From: Caldilineae bacterium
Lineage (GTDB): Bacteria > Chloroflexota > Anaerolineae > J102
Direction of reading: 5' to 3'
Length of the DNA stretch: 36,007 bases
NCBI GenBank assembly: GCA_011176555.1
Contig: DUEF01000006.1
Location: forward strand, 1 to 36,007
The notes below the pieces were generated by a model that had not been told where the DNA came from, did no database searches, and saw nothing but the letters and a program-made list of their open reading frames with translations. Numbering within the stretch: the stretch's first letter is position 1; every line of letters starts with the position of its first letter. This document shows positions 14,042 through 24,014 of this stretch, piece after piece. The translations under genes and the position numbers were made by a program.

Positions 14042-16636
14042 ATGGATGTCATCCTTACGCACGAGCACACGGATTTCGATGCGCTGGCCAGTTTGCTAGC
14101 CGCCAGCAAGCTCTTTCCAGAGGCGATTCCGGTGCTCCCGCGCAATCTCAATCGCAATCTGCGCGATTTTTTGGTGCTCTACCGGGGCAGTTTGCCATTT
14201 CGGAGCGCCGACGAATTGCCGCGCCGCGCGGTGGAGCAAGCGATTTTCGTCGATACGCAAAGCGCGCAGGCCGTGCGGGGCATGAGCCACGGGACCCCGG
14301 TGCGCATCATCGATCATCATCCCCGCGAGCGTGATTTGCCTGAAAACTATCATTATTGGGGTGAAGCGGTCGGGGCCACCACCACACTGCTCTTGGAACA
14401 GATCATCAGTCGGGGCGTCACCATCACCCCGATCGAGGCGACGCTGCTGCTGTTGGGCATTTACGAAGACACGGGCAGCCTTTCTTACACCAGCACCACC
14501 GCCCGCGATATGCGTTGCGCAGCCTGGCTGCTGGAGCGAGGCGCCAACCTCGAAGTCGTCAACAGTTTTCTCCACCATCCTCTTTCACCCGCCCAGCAGC
14601 GCTTGCTCAAGCAGTTGAGCGACAATGCCGAGATGTTCGACATCGCCGGACATACGATCGTCATCGCCCAGGCGTTGGTGGAGGAGCGCGTAGACGAGAT
14701 CAGCACGCTGGCCCACAAATTGCGAGACCTTTTCGATCCCGATGGGCTTTTCCTGATCGTCGATCTGCAAGACCGCATCCAGGTCGTAGCCCGATCCACC
14801 ACCAGCCATATTCATGTCGGCGAAATCGCAGAACACCTCGGCGGGGGTGGCCATGCTCGCGCTGCCGCAGCGCTGATCCGGGATAAGGATCTGGCGGAAG
14901 TGCGCGCCGATCTTCTCTACTTGCTCAAGGAATACGTGCATCCCCCGATCACTGTCGGCCAGATCATGTCGTGGGGGTTGAACACGCTCTCGGCTGAGCT
15001 AACGGTGTCCGAAGCCGCACAACGCATGCGTCGCCTCGGCCATGAAGGCTTTCCCGTCGTCGATGAAAAGGGCGATCTGCAAGGGCTTGTCACTCGTCGC
15101 TTCATCGATCGAGCCCAGCATCATCACATGGATAAAGCGCCGATCCGGCGGATTATGCGCGTGGGCAGCGTGACAGTCAACGTCAATGATTCCGTACAGA
15201 CGTTACAGCAAGTGATGATGGAAAGCGGCTGGGGACAGATCCCGGTGGTGGACGAGCAAGGCGAAATGGTGGGGATTGTCACCCGCACGGACTTGCTCAA
15301 GCTCTGGGCCACGCCCGAAGATGAACTGTCGCCGCCCTCCCTGGCGTTGCGGATGGAAGCGGCGTTGCCCGGCGGGATGTTGCGTTTATTGCATCGCGTG
15401 GGCCAGGTGGCCTCGGAACTCGACTATCCATTGTACGCGGTCGGCGGTTTTGTGCGTGATTTACTGTTGGGTCGCCCGAATTTCGATGTAGATCTGGTGG
15501 TCGAGGGCGATGCCGCCGAACTGGCTACGAAGTTGGCCGAGGAATTCGGCGGCCGCGTGCGCCGGCACAAACGTTTTGGCACAGCCAAATGGATTCGCGA
15601 TGATGAGGCGTTCGCCGTAGGCGAGGCCCTATCGGATGACACGCCTTCCAGTCTGGATTTCGCCGGCGCGCGCACCGAGTTTTACGAGCAAGCCACCGCC
15701 CTGCCTGTGGTCGAACGGTCGAGCATCAAGCTGGATCTCCACCGCCGCGATTTCACCATCAACACGCTGGCGATTCGGCTGGACGGCTCGCATTGGGGGC
15801 GACTGCTCGACTTTTACGGCGGCCAGCGAGACCTGGAAGCGGGAATTATCCGCGTCTTGCATTCGCTCAGTTTTATCGAAGACCCCACGCGCATTCTGCG
15901 AGCGGTGCGTTTCGAACAGCGTTTCCAGTTTCAGATCGAACCCAGGACCGCCGAACTCATCCACGACGCCACCGATCTGCTGACGCGCGTGAGCGGCGCT
16001 CGCATTCGCCATGAACTGAATCTGATTTTGCAGGAAAGAAAACCGGAAGACGCTCTCAACCGCTTGCAAGAGCTTGCCGTATTGGCGCATATCGACGAGG
16101 CGCTTTCCTGGGATCATGACGCCTCGTCGAAGTTCAAAGCCCTGCGCGCCGCTTTACGCGAAGTGGACCATCGCCCGGAGCCCATCGAACGCCTGTACCT
16201 TGCTTTGTGGCTGTACCGTCTGAGCCCCGCCGCTCACAACCGTCTGATCGCCAATCTGCGGCTCAGTACGCGCACGCGTTCGCTGATCAAAGAAGGAGAG
16301 CAGTTGCGCGCGCTCACGACCGAACTCACTGCGCCCGACCTGCCGAACTCGCGTCTGGATCAATTGCTCCACACATTTAGCGATGGCGCTTTGCTGGTGG
16401 CCCGCATCGATTCGGACGACTGGGTGCTACGCAACCGCATCTTGGCCTACCAGACGCATCTGCGACCGCAGAAAATCTCGCTGACAGGCGAGCAGCTCAA
16501 AGCGTGGGGGGTTCGCCCGGGCCCCATTTATCGCGAGATCTTCCAGGCTGTGCGGGCCGCGCGTCTGGACGGTCGCATTAGCACTGACGAGGAAGAAATC
16601 AAACTGGCGCGTGCCCTGATCGACGACGGCATCTAA
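14042..16636 (+). CDS. DHH-CBS-CBS-CCA tRNA nucleotidyltransferase/poly(A) polymerase fusion
   Basis: This 864-residue protein joins three modules. An N-terminal DHH phosphoesterase domain has THEHTDFDALAS, DTQ (about 72), IIDHHPRE (about 90) and GIYEDTGSLSY (about 140), and a DHHA1 domain with the GGGGHARAAA motif (about 278-287). Two CBS motifs follow (about 315-425). The C-terminal part is a class II nucleotidyltransferase with YAVGGFVRDLLLG (about 464), FDVDLV with its catalytic aspartates, RRDFTINTLAIRL and FIEDPTRILRAVRF, and a helical RNA-binding tail. It probably adds or repairs CCA or A residues at tRNA 3' ends; both activities occur in this family. The DHH metal motifs are intact, which hints at an active phosphodiesterase. 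Confidence 0.93.
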   Translation: MDVILTHEHTDFDALASLLAASKLFPEAIPVLPRNLNRNLRDFLVLYRGSLPFRSADELPRRAVEQAIFVDTQSAQAVRGMSHGTPVRIIDHHPRERDLPENYHYWGEAVGATTTLLLEQIISRGVTITPIEATLLLLGIYEDTGSLSYTSTTARDMRCAAWLLERGANLEVVNSFLHHPLSPAQQRLLKQLSDNAEMFDIAGHTIVIAQALVEERVDEISTLAHKLRDLFDPDGLFLIVDLQDRIQVVARSTTSHIHVGEIAEHLGGGGHARAAAALIRDKDLAEVRADLLYLLKEYVHPPITVGQIMSWGLNTLSAELTVSEAAQRMRRLGHEGFPVVDEKGDLQGLVTRRFIDRAQHHHMDKAPIRRIMRVGSVTVNVNDSVQTLQQVMMESGWGQIPVVDEQGEMVGIVTRTDLLKLWATPEDELSPPSLALRMEAALPGGMLRLLHRVGQVASELDYPLYAVGGFVRDLLLGRPNFDVDLVVEGDAAELATKLAEEFGGRVRRHKRFGTAKWIRDDEAFAVGEALSDDTPSSLDFAGARTEFYEQATALPVVERSSIKLDLHRRDFTINTLAIRLDGSHWGRLLDFYGGQRDLEAGIIRVLHSLSFIEDPTRILRAVRFEQRFQFQIEPRTAELIHDATDLLTRVSGARIRHELNLILQERKPEDALNRLQELAVLAHIDEALSWDHDASSKFKALRAALREVDHRPEPIERLYLALWLYRLSPAAHNRLIANLRLSTRTRSLIKEGEQLRALTTELTAPDLPNSRLDQLLHTFSDGALLVARIDSDDWVLRNRILAYQTHLRPQKISLTGEQLKAWGVRPGPIYREIFQAVRAARLDGRISTDEEEIKLARALIDDGI

Positions 16637-16687
16637 TTTTTTTGACTCTTCCACTCTCCCCTTTTCTTCTCATCGGAGCGTGACATC

Positions 16688-17410
16688 ATGAATCTGAACC
16701 TACAGGAGACGCTTCGCCTCATTGGTCGCGGGCTGTTTTTGGAGCCTGACGCCTATGACGAAGCCGCCGAAAGTGACAATCCTTTTGTCGACGGCCTGTT
16801 TCTGGTCATCCTAATCGGAGTCGTTATCGCTATCGCCGGCGTCATTGGTCAGGCCATCGGTTGGGCCATGACGCCAGATCTGAGCGAAATCAAGCAGATC
16901 ATCTACGATGGTCTGTTGCAATCGCCCATGTTTGGCATGTTGCAGGAAAACGCAGACGCCATAGCGCAGTTCAAAGAGAGTTACGAGCAAGGCTGGCGGA
17001 TTGCCGAGTTTTTCAGTCCCAACATCACCAACATCTTTATCGGCCTGTTTTTGCGACCCCTGGGACTTCTCATCGCCTGGCTGTGGTTCGCCCTGATCGC
17101 ACACGGGGCGGCGAAGGCGTTGGGGGGCAATGGCAGTTTGCAGGAAACCCTGGGCGCTACGGCTTTGGCGCTGAGCCCGGCCTTGCTCCATGTCTTTGGC
17201 GTTTTGCCCACGATAACCGTCGCGGCCGTGGGCGTTTGGATTTTGTTGGCCCGCTATGTGGCGGTGCGTCGCGTGCATGAAAACCTGACCTGGGGACGCT
17301 CCCTGGCCGCTGTTGTGTCACCCATGATTTTGTCCTGGCTCTTGCTCATCGTATTGGGCGTGTTCGCCGCCTTCCTGATGAGCCTCTTTATCGGAGGTTT
17401 CGCATCATGA
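16688..17410 (+). CDS. Yip1-family membrane protein (first of pair)
   Basis: The 240-residue protein has about five hydrophobic segments: near 38-58, 110-140, 155-170, 175-195 and 213-238. Its start NLQETLRLIGRGLFLEPDAYDEAA and middle LGGNGSLQETLGATALALSPALL match the Yip1 domain pattern seen in many bacteria. The conserved glycine-rich YLGG/LGGxGS element before the third helix is a Yip1 mark. Function in bacteria is unknown. The ATG has a GGAG site about 10 bases upstream. The stop overlaps the next ATG by ATGA, so the two proteins are coupled and may form a hetero-oligomer. Confidence 0.8.
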   Translation: MNLNLQETLRLIGRGLFLEPDAYDEAAESDNPFVDGLFLVILIGVVIAIAGVIGQAIGWAMTPDLSEIKQIIYDGLLQSPMFGMLQENADAIAQFKESYEQGWRIAEFFSPNITNIFIGLFLRPLGLLIAWLWFALIAHGAAKALGGNGSLQETLGATALALSPALLHVFGVLPTITVAAVGVWILLARYVAVRRVHENLTWGRSLAAVVSPMILSWLLLIVLGVFAAFLMSLFIGGFAS

Positions 17411-18171
17411 CGACTGCATCCCTTTCCTCTTGGATCAGCCTTGCCAAAGATGCCCTGACGCTCAAACCTGAACCCTTCCAGCGTCTTGCTTCCCCGCCCG
17501 CGTCTCTGCGCTCCGCCATCGCCATCGTGGTTGTCGTCGGTTTGCTGATCGGAGGCGTTCATGCCTTGGTGGGCATTCCGGGATTGGTGAGCGCACCGCA
17601 ATTCAACGCCGATGAATTCGTCGGGCAAATCGAAGAAAGCCTCTCGATGAGCCAGATGTTCGGAGGAGCACAGACGCCCGAGGAACAAGAAGCGATGGCC
17701 TTGATCCTCGAAAGCATCAGGCGTTTTGCGCCCACCATCGAAAAGCTGTCGCAAGTGCAAACGCCGCTACCAGGTTTCTTCGTGCGCTTGTTGCAATGGC
17801 TGGGCGATTGGCTGTCGAGACCTTTTGCCCGGCTAGCGAGTTGGCTTTTTATCTCGGTCTGGATCATGTTGTTCGCGCGTCTGCTCGGCGGCCAGGGCAA
17901 TCTCCTGCCCTACCTGTCCGCCTCTGCGCTCTCCACCATCCCGCATTTGCTCCACGCCTTCGATTTCATCCCCTGCCTGGGTGCGATTATCTGGCTGGTG
18001 GCGGGCGTGTGGGGACTGGTCATCCAGGTGAAGGCGGTCGAGATCACGCATGGGCTGAGTCAGGGAAAGTCGATCTTGGCGGTGGCGCTCCCTTATCTGC
18101 TCGTTTTCCTTTTAGCCGGTGTTCTGTTTCTGCTTTCCATCCTGCTCATCGCTTTTGGCGCCAACGCCTGA
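17407..18171 (+). CDS. Yip1-family membrane protein (second of pair)
   Basis: The 254-residue protein shares the layout of its upstream neighbour: an N-terminal amphipathic segment KDALTLKPEPFQRLASPP, a first helix (about 38-58), a hydrophilic loop with a GGAQTPEEQEAMALI helix, and four further helices including the LLGGQGNLLPYLSASALSTIPHLL segment with the Yip1 LGGxG element. A four-base overlap (ATGA) links it to the first copy. Role unknown; no enzyme motif seen. Confidence 0.8.
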   Translation: MTTASLSSWISLAKDALTLKPEPFQRLASPPASLRSAIAIVVVVGLLIGGVHALVGIPGLVSAPQFNADEFVGQIEESLSMSQMFGGAQTPEEQEAMALILESIRRFAPTIEKLSQVQTPLPGFFVRLLQWLGDWLSRPFARLASWLFISVWIMLFARLLGGQGNLLPYLSASALSTIPHLLHAFDFIPCLGAIIWLVAGVWGLVIQVKAVEITHGLSQGKSILAVALPYLLVFLLAGVLFLLSILLIAFGANA

Positions 18172-18190
18172 CAGACAGAAGAGCTAAATT

Positions 18191-19750
18191 TTGACCGCTT
18201 ACCCCAGTATTTTCAACGATGTCATCGGCCCGGTGATGCGTGGCCCCTCCAGTTCGCACTGCGCGGCGTCGCTGCGGATTGGCCGGCTGTGCCGCGACCT
18301 CATGGCGGGCGATATCCAGGTCCTTCATATCGAGTTCGATCCCAATGGTTCTCTGGCGGCGACGCACAAAAGCCAGGGAGCCGATATGGGACTGTTTGGC
18401 GGCATCCTGGGTTGGGAGGCGGATGATGAACGACTGCCGGACTACGAAGCGCATATCCGCAGGGCCGGCGTCACCGTCACGTTGGACATCGTTGACATTG
18501 GCGCCACGCATCCCAACACCTACAAGCTGACGCTGGAGAACGACCGGGAAAGGAGATCGTTGATCGCGCTCTCGGTGGGGGGCGGCATGATCGAGATCAT
18601 CGAACTCGAGGGCGCTGAAGTCTCGATCAAAGGCGATTGTTACGAAACGCTCGTCTTCACGGATGCGCCGGACGCGGCGATGGCGCTTCTGCAGCAAACG
18701 GCGGCTTTTGACGAAGTCAAGTGGCGGCAGGGGGAATCTTGTTTTGTCGAAGTGCGTTCGCAGCAACTTTTGCCCGACCAGGTCATTGCGCAACTGCGGG
18801 GCCTGCCGGCGGTTGCTGCGGTCAGACAACTGGCGCCCGTTCTGCCGATCTTGACGAGACGCGACCTCGAAGCGCCCTTCATCACGTGCGCCGAGATGTT
18901 GGCCTACAATGAAAATAGAGGGCTGGCGCTGTGGGAGCTTGCAGTCGAGTACGAGAGCGTCCGGGGCGACATTCCCCCCGCGGAAGTCTACGACCGCATG
19001 GCGGCAATCGTTGCCATCATGCGCGCCTCACTCGAGCAGGGCTTGCAGGGAACCGAGTACGCGGATCGGATTTTGGGTTGTCAATCGTTGCAGTACAAAG
19101 CGCAAATGGAAAATGGAAGACTCCTATCTGGTGACGTCCTCAACACGATTATCCTGTATGTGACGGCGATGATGGAAGTGAAGAGTGCGATGGGTGTGAT
19201 TGTGGCCGCGCCCACGGCGGGAGCTTGCGCCGCGCTGCCCGGAGCCGTTTTAGGCGCGGCGACCGCCTTGAATCTGCCTGAAGAGGAAGCTGTCCGGGCC
19301 ATGTTGGCGGCGGGGATGATCGGCGTCTTCATCGCGGCCCACGCCACATTCGCGGCCGAGGTGGGCGGCTGTCAGGCTGAAACCGGCTCTGGTGCGGGCA
19401 TGGCCGCCGCGGCCATCGTCAGTTTGGCGCATGGAACCCTGGCGCAGGCGCTTTCCGCGGCTTCGGTGGCGCTGCAAAACTCCTTTGGCCTGGTCTGCGA
19501 TCCGATTGCGAACCGTGTAGAAGCGCCCTGCCTGGGCAAAAACGTGATGGCGGCGACGAACGCCCTTTCCTGCGCCAATATGGCCCTGGCCGATTACGAC
19601 CACCTTATTCCGCTGGATGAAGTGATCGGAGCCATGTATGAGGTCGGGAAAAGCATCCCGGTCGAGCTCCGTTGCACCGGGCTCGGAGGTCTTTCGACCA
19701 CGAAAACGGCGAAACGGATAGAGGAAAATCTGCGGAGCATTACACCGTAG
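18191..19750 (+). CDS. sdaA: L-serine dehydratase, iron-sulfur type, fused beta and alpha parts
   Basis: The enzyme converts L-serine to pyruvate and ammonia with a [4Fe-4S] cluster. The start is a TTG at 18191 with an AGAAGAG site about 10 bases before it. The N-terminal beta part carries FNDVIGPVMRGPSSSHCAAS (residues 7-26), where the usual threonine and glycine after SSSH are Cys and Ala. An ACT-like segment (about 155-215) follows. The alpha part (about 235-519) contains the cluster cysteines in GGCQAETGSGAGMAAAA (about 396), LVCDPI (about 436) and EAPCLGKN (about 447), with the standard spacing of 10 residues between the last two. Length (519) fits the single-chain form. It stands alone with no sdaC transporter. 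Confidence 0.93.
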   Translation: MTAYPSIFNDVIGPVMRGPSSSHCAASLRIGRLCRDLMAGDIQVLHIEFDPNGSLAATHKSQGADMGLFGGILGWEADDERLPDYEAHIRRAGVTVTLDIVDIGATHPNTYKLTLENDRERRSLIALSVGGGMIEIIELEGAEVSIKGDCYETLVFTDAPDAAMALLQQTAAFDEVKWRQGESCFVEVRSQQLLPDQVIAQLRGLPAVAAVRQLAPVLPILTRRDLEAPFITCAEMLAYNENRGLALWELAVEYESVRGDIPPAEVYDRMAAIVAIMRASLEQGLQGTEYADRILGCQSLQYKAQMENGRLLSGDVLNTIILYVTAMMEVKSAMGVIVAAPTAGACAALPGAVLGAATALNLPEEEAVRAMLAAGMIGVFIAAHATFAAEVGGCQAETGSGAGMAAAAIVSLAHGTLAQALSAASVALQNSFGLVCDPIANRVEAPCLGKNVMAATNALSCANMALADYDHLIPLDEVIGAMYEVGKSIPVELRCTGLGGLSTTKTAKRIEENLRSITP

Positions 19751-19979
19751 ACGACGCGACTTGAAGTTTTTTTTCTTTTCGGTCATAATAGGGCTGAGCA
19801 TTCTTGGTGATTGCGCCATCTTGTGATGATGGCGTTATCGGTGGAACTAGTCACTTACACAATCTGGTGTCCGTGGAAAGCGTGGTGTAGCCTGTGTCCA
19901 CGGTTTCCTCGTTTCCCCCGAAGCGCGGTGCGTTTGCTCAGTCGCACTCATTAAAACGCCATGCGCCGCGCCCTCGAGA
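19751..19979. other. 229-base gap before the SNF2 operon with two hairpins
   Basis: An oligo-T stretch follows the serine dehydratase stop but no clear stem precedes it. Two stems are visible further on: CGCCATC/GATGGCG with a 7-base loop, around 19816-19836, and CCGTGGA/TCCACGG spaced by about 19 bases, around 19871-19903. Neither ends in a T-run. They could be operator or leader structures for the SNF2 operon. Confidence 0.35.
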
Positions 19980-22900
19980 ATGAGTTTGAACGTGATGCAA
20001 TCCACGACGTGGATAAACCACACCTCGCCGTTTGAAGATGCTGCATTTATGGTGATTCACCTACAGTGGCATCTGCCTGCGCGCACTGAGGATGAACCCT
20101 ATTTCCTCTTGTGGGGGGAGACTGCCGACGCGGAGCCGCCTAAACGACAACGGGGACGACTCGCGGCGAAGCCGCGTCCCAAACCGCATCCTTATGCTAT
20201 CCAGTCCCCAAGCCTTTTGCGTAGATTGCTTCAGCAATTCGATCCGACCCTCATTTCACAGGGGACAGAGACTCTGACTCTCCTTTTGCCTTCCACCCGA
20301 ACTGGGCCTTTGCCCAGCCCCGCGCTCATTCATCCCTGGGACATCGATCAGCAAGCGCCGAGGTTAGCGCCCTGGCAGATCACATCTCTGCGTCTGCCCT
20401 TATCCACTGCTACAGAATTGCTCAACAAAATCGACGCCTGCGAATGCCCGGAGCGCGTTGTGCTGGGGGTCGACATGCGCTACTGGCGGCAGGCATTCAA
20501 TTTGGTGCTGGAAGCCTTAACCCAGCAACTCTATGTGCCCGCCATTACGACTCAGGAATCTCAAGCGGACGTCTACGCGGCCACCTGGCAATTCGTATTC
20601 GACGCCTCACCCTTTCGAGAATCCCTGATCGCCATGGCTCAGGCGATGCCTCCACTCTGCCGGAGTGAAGTGACCGAAGAGGGAACAGAACGATCTGCTC
20701 TGACGTTGCTGAAAGCGTTCATTCAGTATACCGGCGATTACTTGATCCGCTCCTGGGGAGATAACGCCCCCCACCGCATAAGCTACCTCCATAATCACAA
20801 CAACACCACAACCTGGTTGAAATCCCTTTTAGCCGAGCCGACTATCCTGGACGCAAGCAGCCAAATGCGCAGTTTCGCCAGCGCTGTGCAGACCTGGCAA
20901 CAGAACCTGGCCCCGGCAGGCAGCGCGAACTACACCATCGCCTTACGCCTGGTTCCGCCCGCGCACAGTGACGACAACGGCCACCTGCACGTGCCAGAAG
21001 GGGGGTGGCGTCTGGAGTACATGCTGCAGGCGCGTGACGATCCGAATTTGCTCATACCGGCCAGCCTGGTGTGGCAAGCGCAGGATGAGAACCCGGTCTA
21101 TCAGCAGCGCCGATTCAAACGTCCGCAAGAGAAACTACTCAAGGCGTTGGGGCGAGCGGTTTACGTCTTTCCACCCATCGAACGCAGCCTGCAAGAGCCC
21201 ACCCCCACTGGCGTGGAACTGGCGACGACCGAAGTCTACCACTTTTTGCGCGAAGCGGCTCCGCTCCTGGAACAAAGCGGCTTTTCGCTGATTCTGCCCT
21301 CCTGGTGGGAAGAAGCGGGCGCCCGATTGGCCTTGCGACTCTTCCTCACGCCGCTCACGCCGAAACCGCCCGATCTCGTTAGCGATCCCGAAAGTGGAGA
21401 AAAGCCCATCGCCTATCGTTGGGAGTTGGTGCTGGGAGAAACAACACTCACGCAAGAAGCATTCGCCGATCTCGTTGCGCTGCGTTCACCGCTGGTGCAA
21501 AAGGGAAACCGTTGGCTGCGCCTGGATCCGGAACAAATCGAAGCAGCCAGACGTTTCTGGAAGCGCCACAGTTTTGAAGGGCGACTGGATCTTCAGCAAG
21601 CCTTGCGCGCTGCCCTGGGTTTAGATAAACACGTCGACATTGCTGGTCTGCCCATTTACAAAGTCATCGCCGAAGGCTGGCTGCCTGAGTTGATCAAGCG
21701 CCTGAGCGAGGGCGATGACCAGTTGCGAAATGCAGACCAACCCGCAGAATTGGCTGGAGAACTGCGCCCGTACCAACGTTTTGGCTACGCCTGGCTGCGT
21801 GCACATCGTCAACTGGGTCTGGGAGCCTGTTTGGCGGACGACATGGGCCTCGGCAAAACAATTCAAACGATCGCCCTGCTATTGCAAGAGCATGTGACGT
21901 TAAAGCGGAGCGCAGCGCCATCGCTGTTGGTTTGCCCGACCTCCCTACTGGGCAACTGGCGCCGTGAATTCGAGCGTTTTGCGCCCGATTTGCGGGTTTT
22001 CAGCCATTACGGAGCAGATCGGGCTGGTAAGGACGCCTTTGCCGCCAGCGTCTCTTCGTTCGATGTCATCCTCACCAGTTACACTTTAGCGCGGCGAGAC
22101 GCCGAGCTTTTCCATGATTTCCAATGGCATGGCCTTATACTCGACGAAGCGCAGAAGATCAAAAACCCAGACGCCCTCACGACGAAGGCCATCTACGTCA
22201 TCCCCTCCCAGTTTCGCATCGCCCTGACTGGCACCCCCGTTGAAAACCGCTTATCCGAACTTTGGTCGATTTTCCACTTCCTGAATCGGGGCTACCTGGG
22301 CAGTCTGTCCAGTTTTCGTAAGAATTTCGCCTTGCCCATCGAACGCTATCACGACCCGGTGGCTATGTCCCGCCTTCAGCGCATGGCTCGACCTTTCATC
22401 CTGCGCCGCCTCAAGAGCGATCCCGCCGTCATCCAGGACCTGCCGGAACGGTTGGATATGAAGGTGTACTGTACGTTGGCGCACGAACAGGCGGCGCTCT
22501 ATCAGGCTGTGGTGGAAGAAGGACTGCCGCGCATCGTCGATAGCCGGGGACGCGCCCGGCGCATACACGTCTTCAATTTACTCACCCGCCTGAAACAGAT
22601 CCTCAACCATCCCGATTTGTACCAACACCCACCTGAATCCGACTACCGGGCGTCCGTGCAAACATTGGCCGAACCTTTTGCCCAACGCAGCGGCAAACTC
22701 GATCGTCTCAGCGCCATGCTGGAAGAAGTCCTCGACATCGGAGACCGCTCGCTCATTTTCACGCAGTTCGCCGAAACCGGAAACCTGTTGACCACCTACC
22801 TACAAAAACGTTTCGATCACCCTGTGTTTTACATGCACGGCGGCGTCCCCACTAAAAAGCGACAAGAGATGGTGATGCGCTTCCAGGAAGATCCCAACGC

Positions 22901-23225
22901 CCCACACATCTTCGTTTTGACGTTGGGCACAGGGGGATTGGGCTTGAATCTGACCGCGGCCAACCATGTTTTCCACTTTGATCGTTGGTGGAACCCTGCG
23001 GTCGAGGATCAAGCCAGCGACCGCACCTATCGCATCGGCCAAACCCGCAACGTACAAATCCACAAATTCATCACGGCCGGCACGGTTGAAGAAGCCATCG
23101 ACGAAATGATAGAGCGCAAGCGTGGCCTGGCCGAGGCTATCGTTGGCGCTGGCGAGGGTTGGGTGGCGAATCTTTCCGACGACGAGTTGGCCGATCTCGT
23201 GCAATTGCGTAAGGATAGGATGTAA
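19980..23225 (+). CDS. SNF2-family helicase/ATPase with SNF2-associated N-terminal domain
   Basis: SNF2 proteins translocate on duplex DNA and remodel protein-DNA complexes using ATP. The 1081-residue protein has a long N-terminal region (1-590) of the bacterial SNF2_assoc type, then RecA-like domain 1 with Walker A in DDMGLGKTIQT (about 619), LLVCPTSLLGNW, DEAQ box (about 721) and LTGTPVENRLSELWSIFHFL (about 746-765). RecA domain 2 has SLIFTQFAE, LTLGTGGLGLNLTAANHVF and DRWWNPAVEDQASDRTYRIGQ (about 1001-1020). All motifs are intact. The ATG at 19980 has a weak ribosome site; an in-frame ATG at 20049 is an alternative. It is the first gene of a four-gene plus-strand operon. Confidence 0.95.
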   Translation: MSLNVMQSTTWINHTSPFEDAAFMVIHLQWHLPARTEDEPYFLLWGETADAEPPKRQRGRLAAKPRPKPHPYAIQSPSLLRRLLQQFDPTLISQGTETLTLLLPSTRTGPLPSPALIHPWDIDQQAPRLAPWQITSLRLPLSTATELLNKIDACECPERVVLGVDMRYWRQAFNLVLEALTQQLYVPAITTQESQADVYAATWQFVFDASPFRESLIAMAQAMPPLCRSEVTEEGTERSALTLLKAFIQYTGDYLIRSWGDNAPHRISYLHNHNNTTTWLKSLLAEPTILDASSQMRSFASAVQTWQQNLAPAGSANYTIALRLVPPAHSDDNGHLHVPEGGWRLEYMLQARDDPNLLIPASLVWQAQDENPVYQQRRFKRPQEKLLKALGRAVYVFPPIERSLQEPTPTGVELATTEVYHFLREAAPLLEQSGFSLILPSWWEEAGARLALRLFLTPLTPKPPDLVSDPESGEKPIAYRWELVLGETTLTQEAFADLVALRSPLVQKGNRWLRLDPEQIEAARRFWKRHSFEGRLDLQQALRAALGLDKHVDIAGLPIYKVIAEGWLPELIKRLSEGDDQLRNADQPAELAGELRPYQRFGYAWLRAHRQLGLGACLADDMGLGKTIQTIALLLQEHVTLKRSAAPSLLVCPTSLLGNWRREFERFAPDLRVFSHYGADRAGKDAFAASVSSFDVILTSYTLARRDAELFHDFQWHGLILDEAQKIKNPDALTTKAIYVIPSQFRIALTGTPVENRLSELWSIFHFLNRGYLGSLSSFRKNFALPIERYHDPVAMSRLQRMARPFILRRLKSDPAVIQDLPERLDMKVYCTLAHEQAALYQAVVEEGLPRIVDSRGRARRIHVFNLLTRLKQILNHPDLYQHPPESDYRASVQTLAEPFAQRSGKLDRLSAMLEEVLDIGDRSLIFTQFAETGNLLTTYLQKRFDHPVFYMHGGVPTKKRQEMVMRFQEDPNAPHIFVLTLGTGGLGLNLTAANHVFHFDRWWNPAVEDQASDRTYRIGQTRNVQIHKFITAGTVEEAIDEMIERKRGLAEAIVGAGEGWVANLSDDELADLVQLRKDRM

Positions 23226-23228
23226 TCT

Positions 23229-24014
23229 GTGACACGCGAAAATGCCGTCAATTGGGCTGACGCCTGGATTGAAGCGCTGGAAGCCTTCTCTCAACCAGGG
23301 CGTATGCGTCGCGGGCGCCGGTTCGCAGCGCGCAACAAAATCCGTCGTCTGGAAATCAACCCCGGCGAAGTGCGCGCTAAAGTCAAGGATAGCGGAGAAA
23401 CCTACCAGGTGCACATTCGTGTCGAATTACTGGACGACGCCTCGTGGGAAAAGATCATCGACAAACTCGCTAGCCAGGCGCTCTACAGCGCCAAACTCCT
23501 TTCGGGAGAAATCCCTCCCGAGGTCATCGCCGTTTTCGACGAGGTCGGCGCTTCGCTTTTCCCTACAGACGAAGCTTTACATGCCAGTTGCACCTGTCCC
23601 GATTGGGAAGTTCCCTGCAAGCATGTTGCCGGCGTTTATTACCAACTGGCCGAAGAATTCGAGAAGAATCCTTTCTTGCTCTTTTATCTGCGCGGGCGGG
23701 GCAAAGAGGATTTTCTCTCCGCTCTGCGTCAGCAGCGCCAGGCCACCGACCGCGATATTCTCGATGATGAAGAAATTTTCCCATCACCGCCGCTCGCCGA
23801 AGTGCTCGACATCTTTTGGGACATCGGCCCTGGCATGGACGACATCCGTTTTCATATTGCCCCACCCGGCACTGCGCTCCCCCACCTCAAACGCCTTGGT
23901 CCTCCCCCCTTTACAAAACTCGACCTTGTCGACGTCCTTTCGCCCATCTACGACACCGTCACAGACACCGCACTAGACTGGGCATACCCCAAATCCCAAA
24001 AAGCACATGACTGA
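23229..24014 (+). CDS. SWIM zinc-finger protein
   Basis: The 261-residue protein carries the SWIM signature CxCxnCxH in SCTCPDWEVPCKHVAGVYY (about 119-137). It is preceded by a basic N-terminal block RRGRRFAARNKIRRLEINPGEVRAKVK (24-50) and a beta-rich domain, and followed by a variable tail. SWIM proteins bind DNA or protein partners and are often encoded next to SNF2 ATPases, as in Bacillus YwqA/YwqB. The start is GTG, three bases after the SNF2 stop. The stop overlaps the next ATG by eight bases, so the operon is translationally linked. It probably guides or regulates the SNF2 protein; that is inference. Confidence 0.9.
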   Translation: MTRENAVNWADAWIEALEAFSQPGRMRRGRRFAARNKIRRLEINPGEVRAKVKDSGETYQVHIRVELLDDASWEKIIDKLASQALYSAKLLSGEIPPEVIAVFDEVGASLFPTDEALHASCTCPDWEVPCKHVAGVYYQLAEEFEKNPFLLFYLRGRGKEDFLSALRQQRQATDRDILDDEEIFPSPPLAEVLDIFWDIGPGMDDIRFHIAPPGTALPHLKRLGPPPFTKLDLVDVLSPIYDTVTDTALDWAYPKSQKAHD

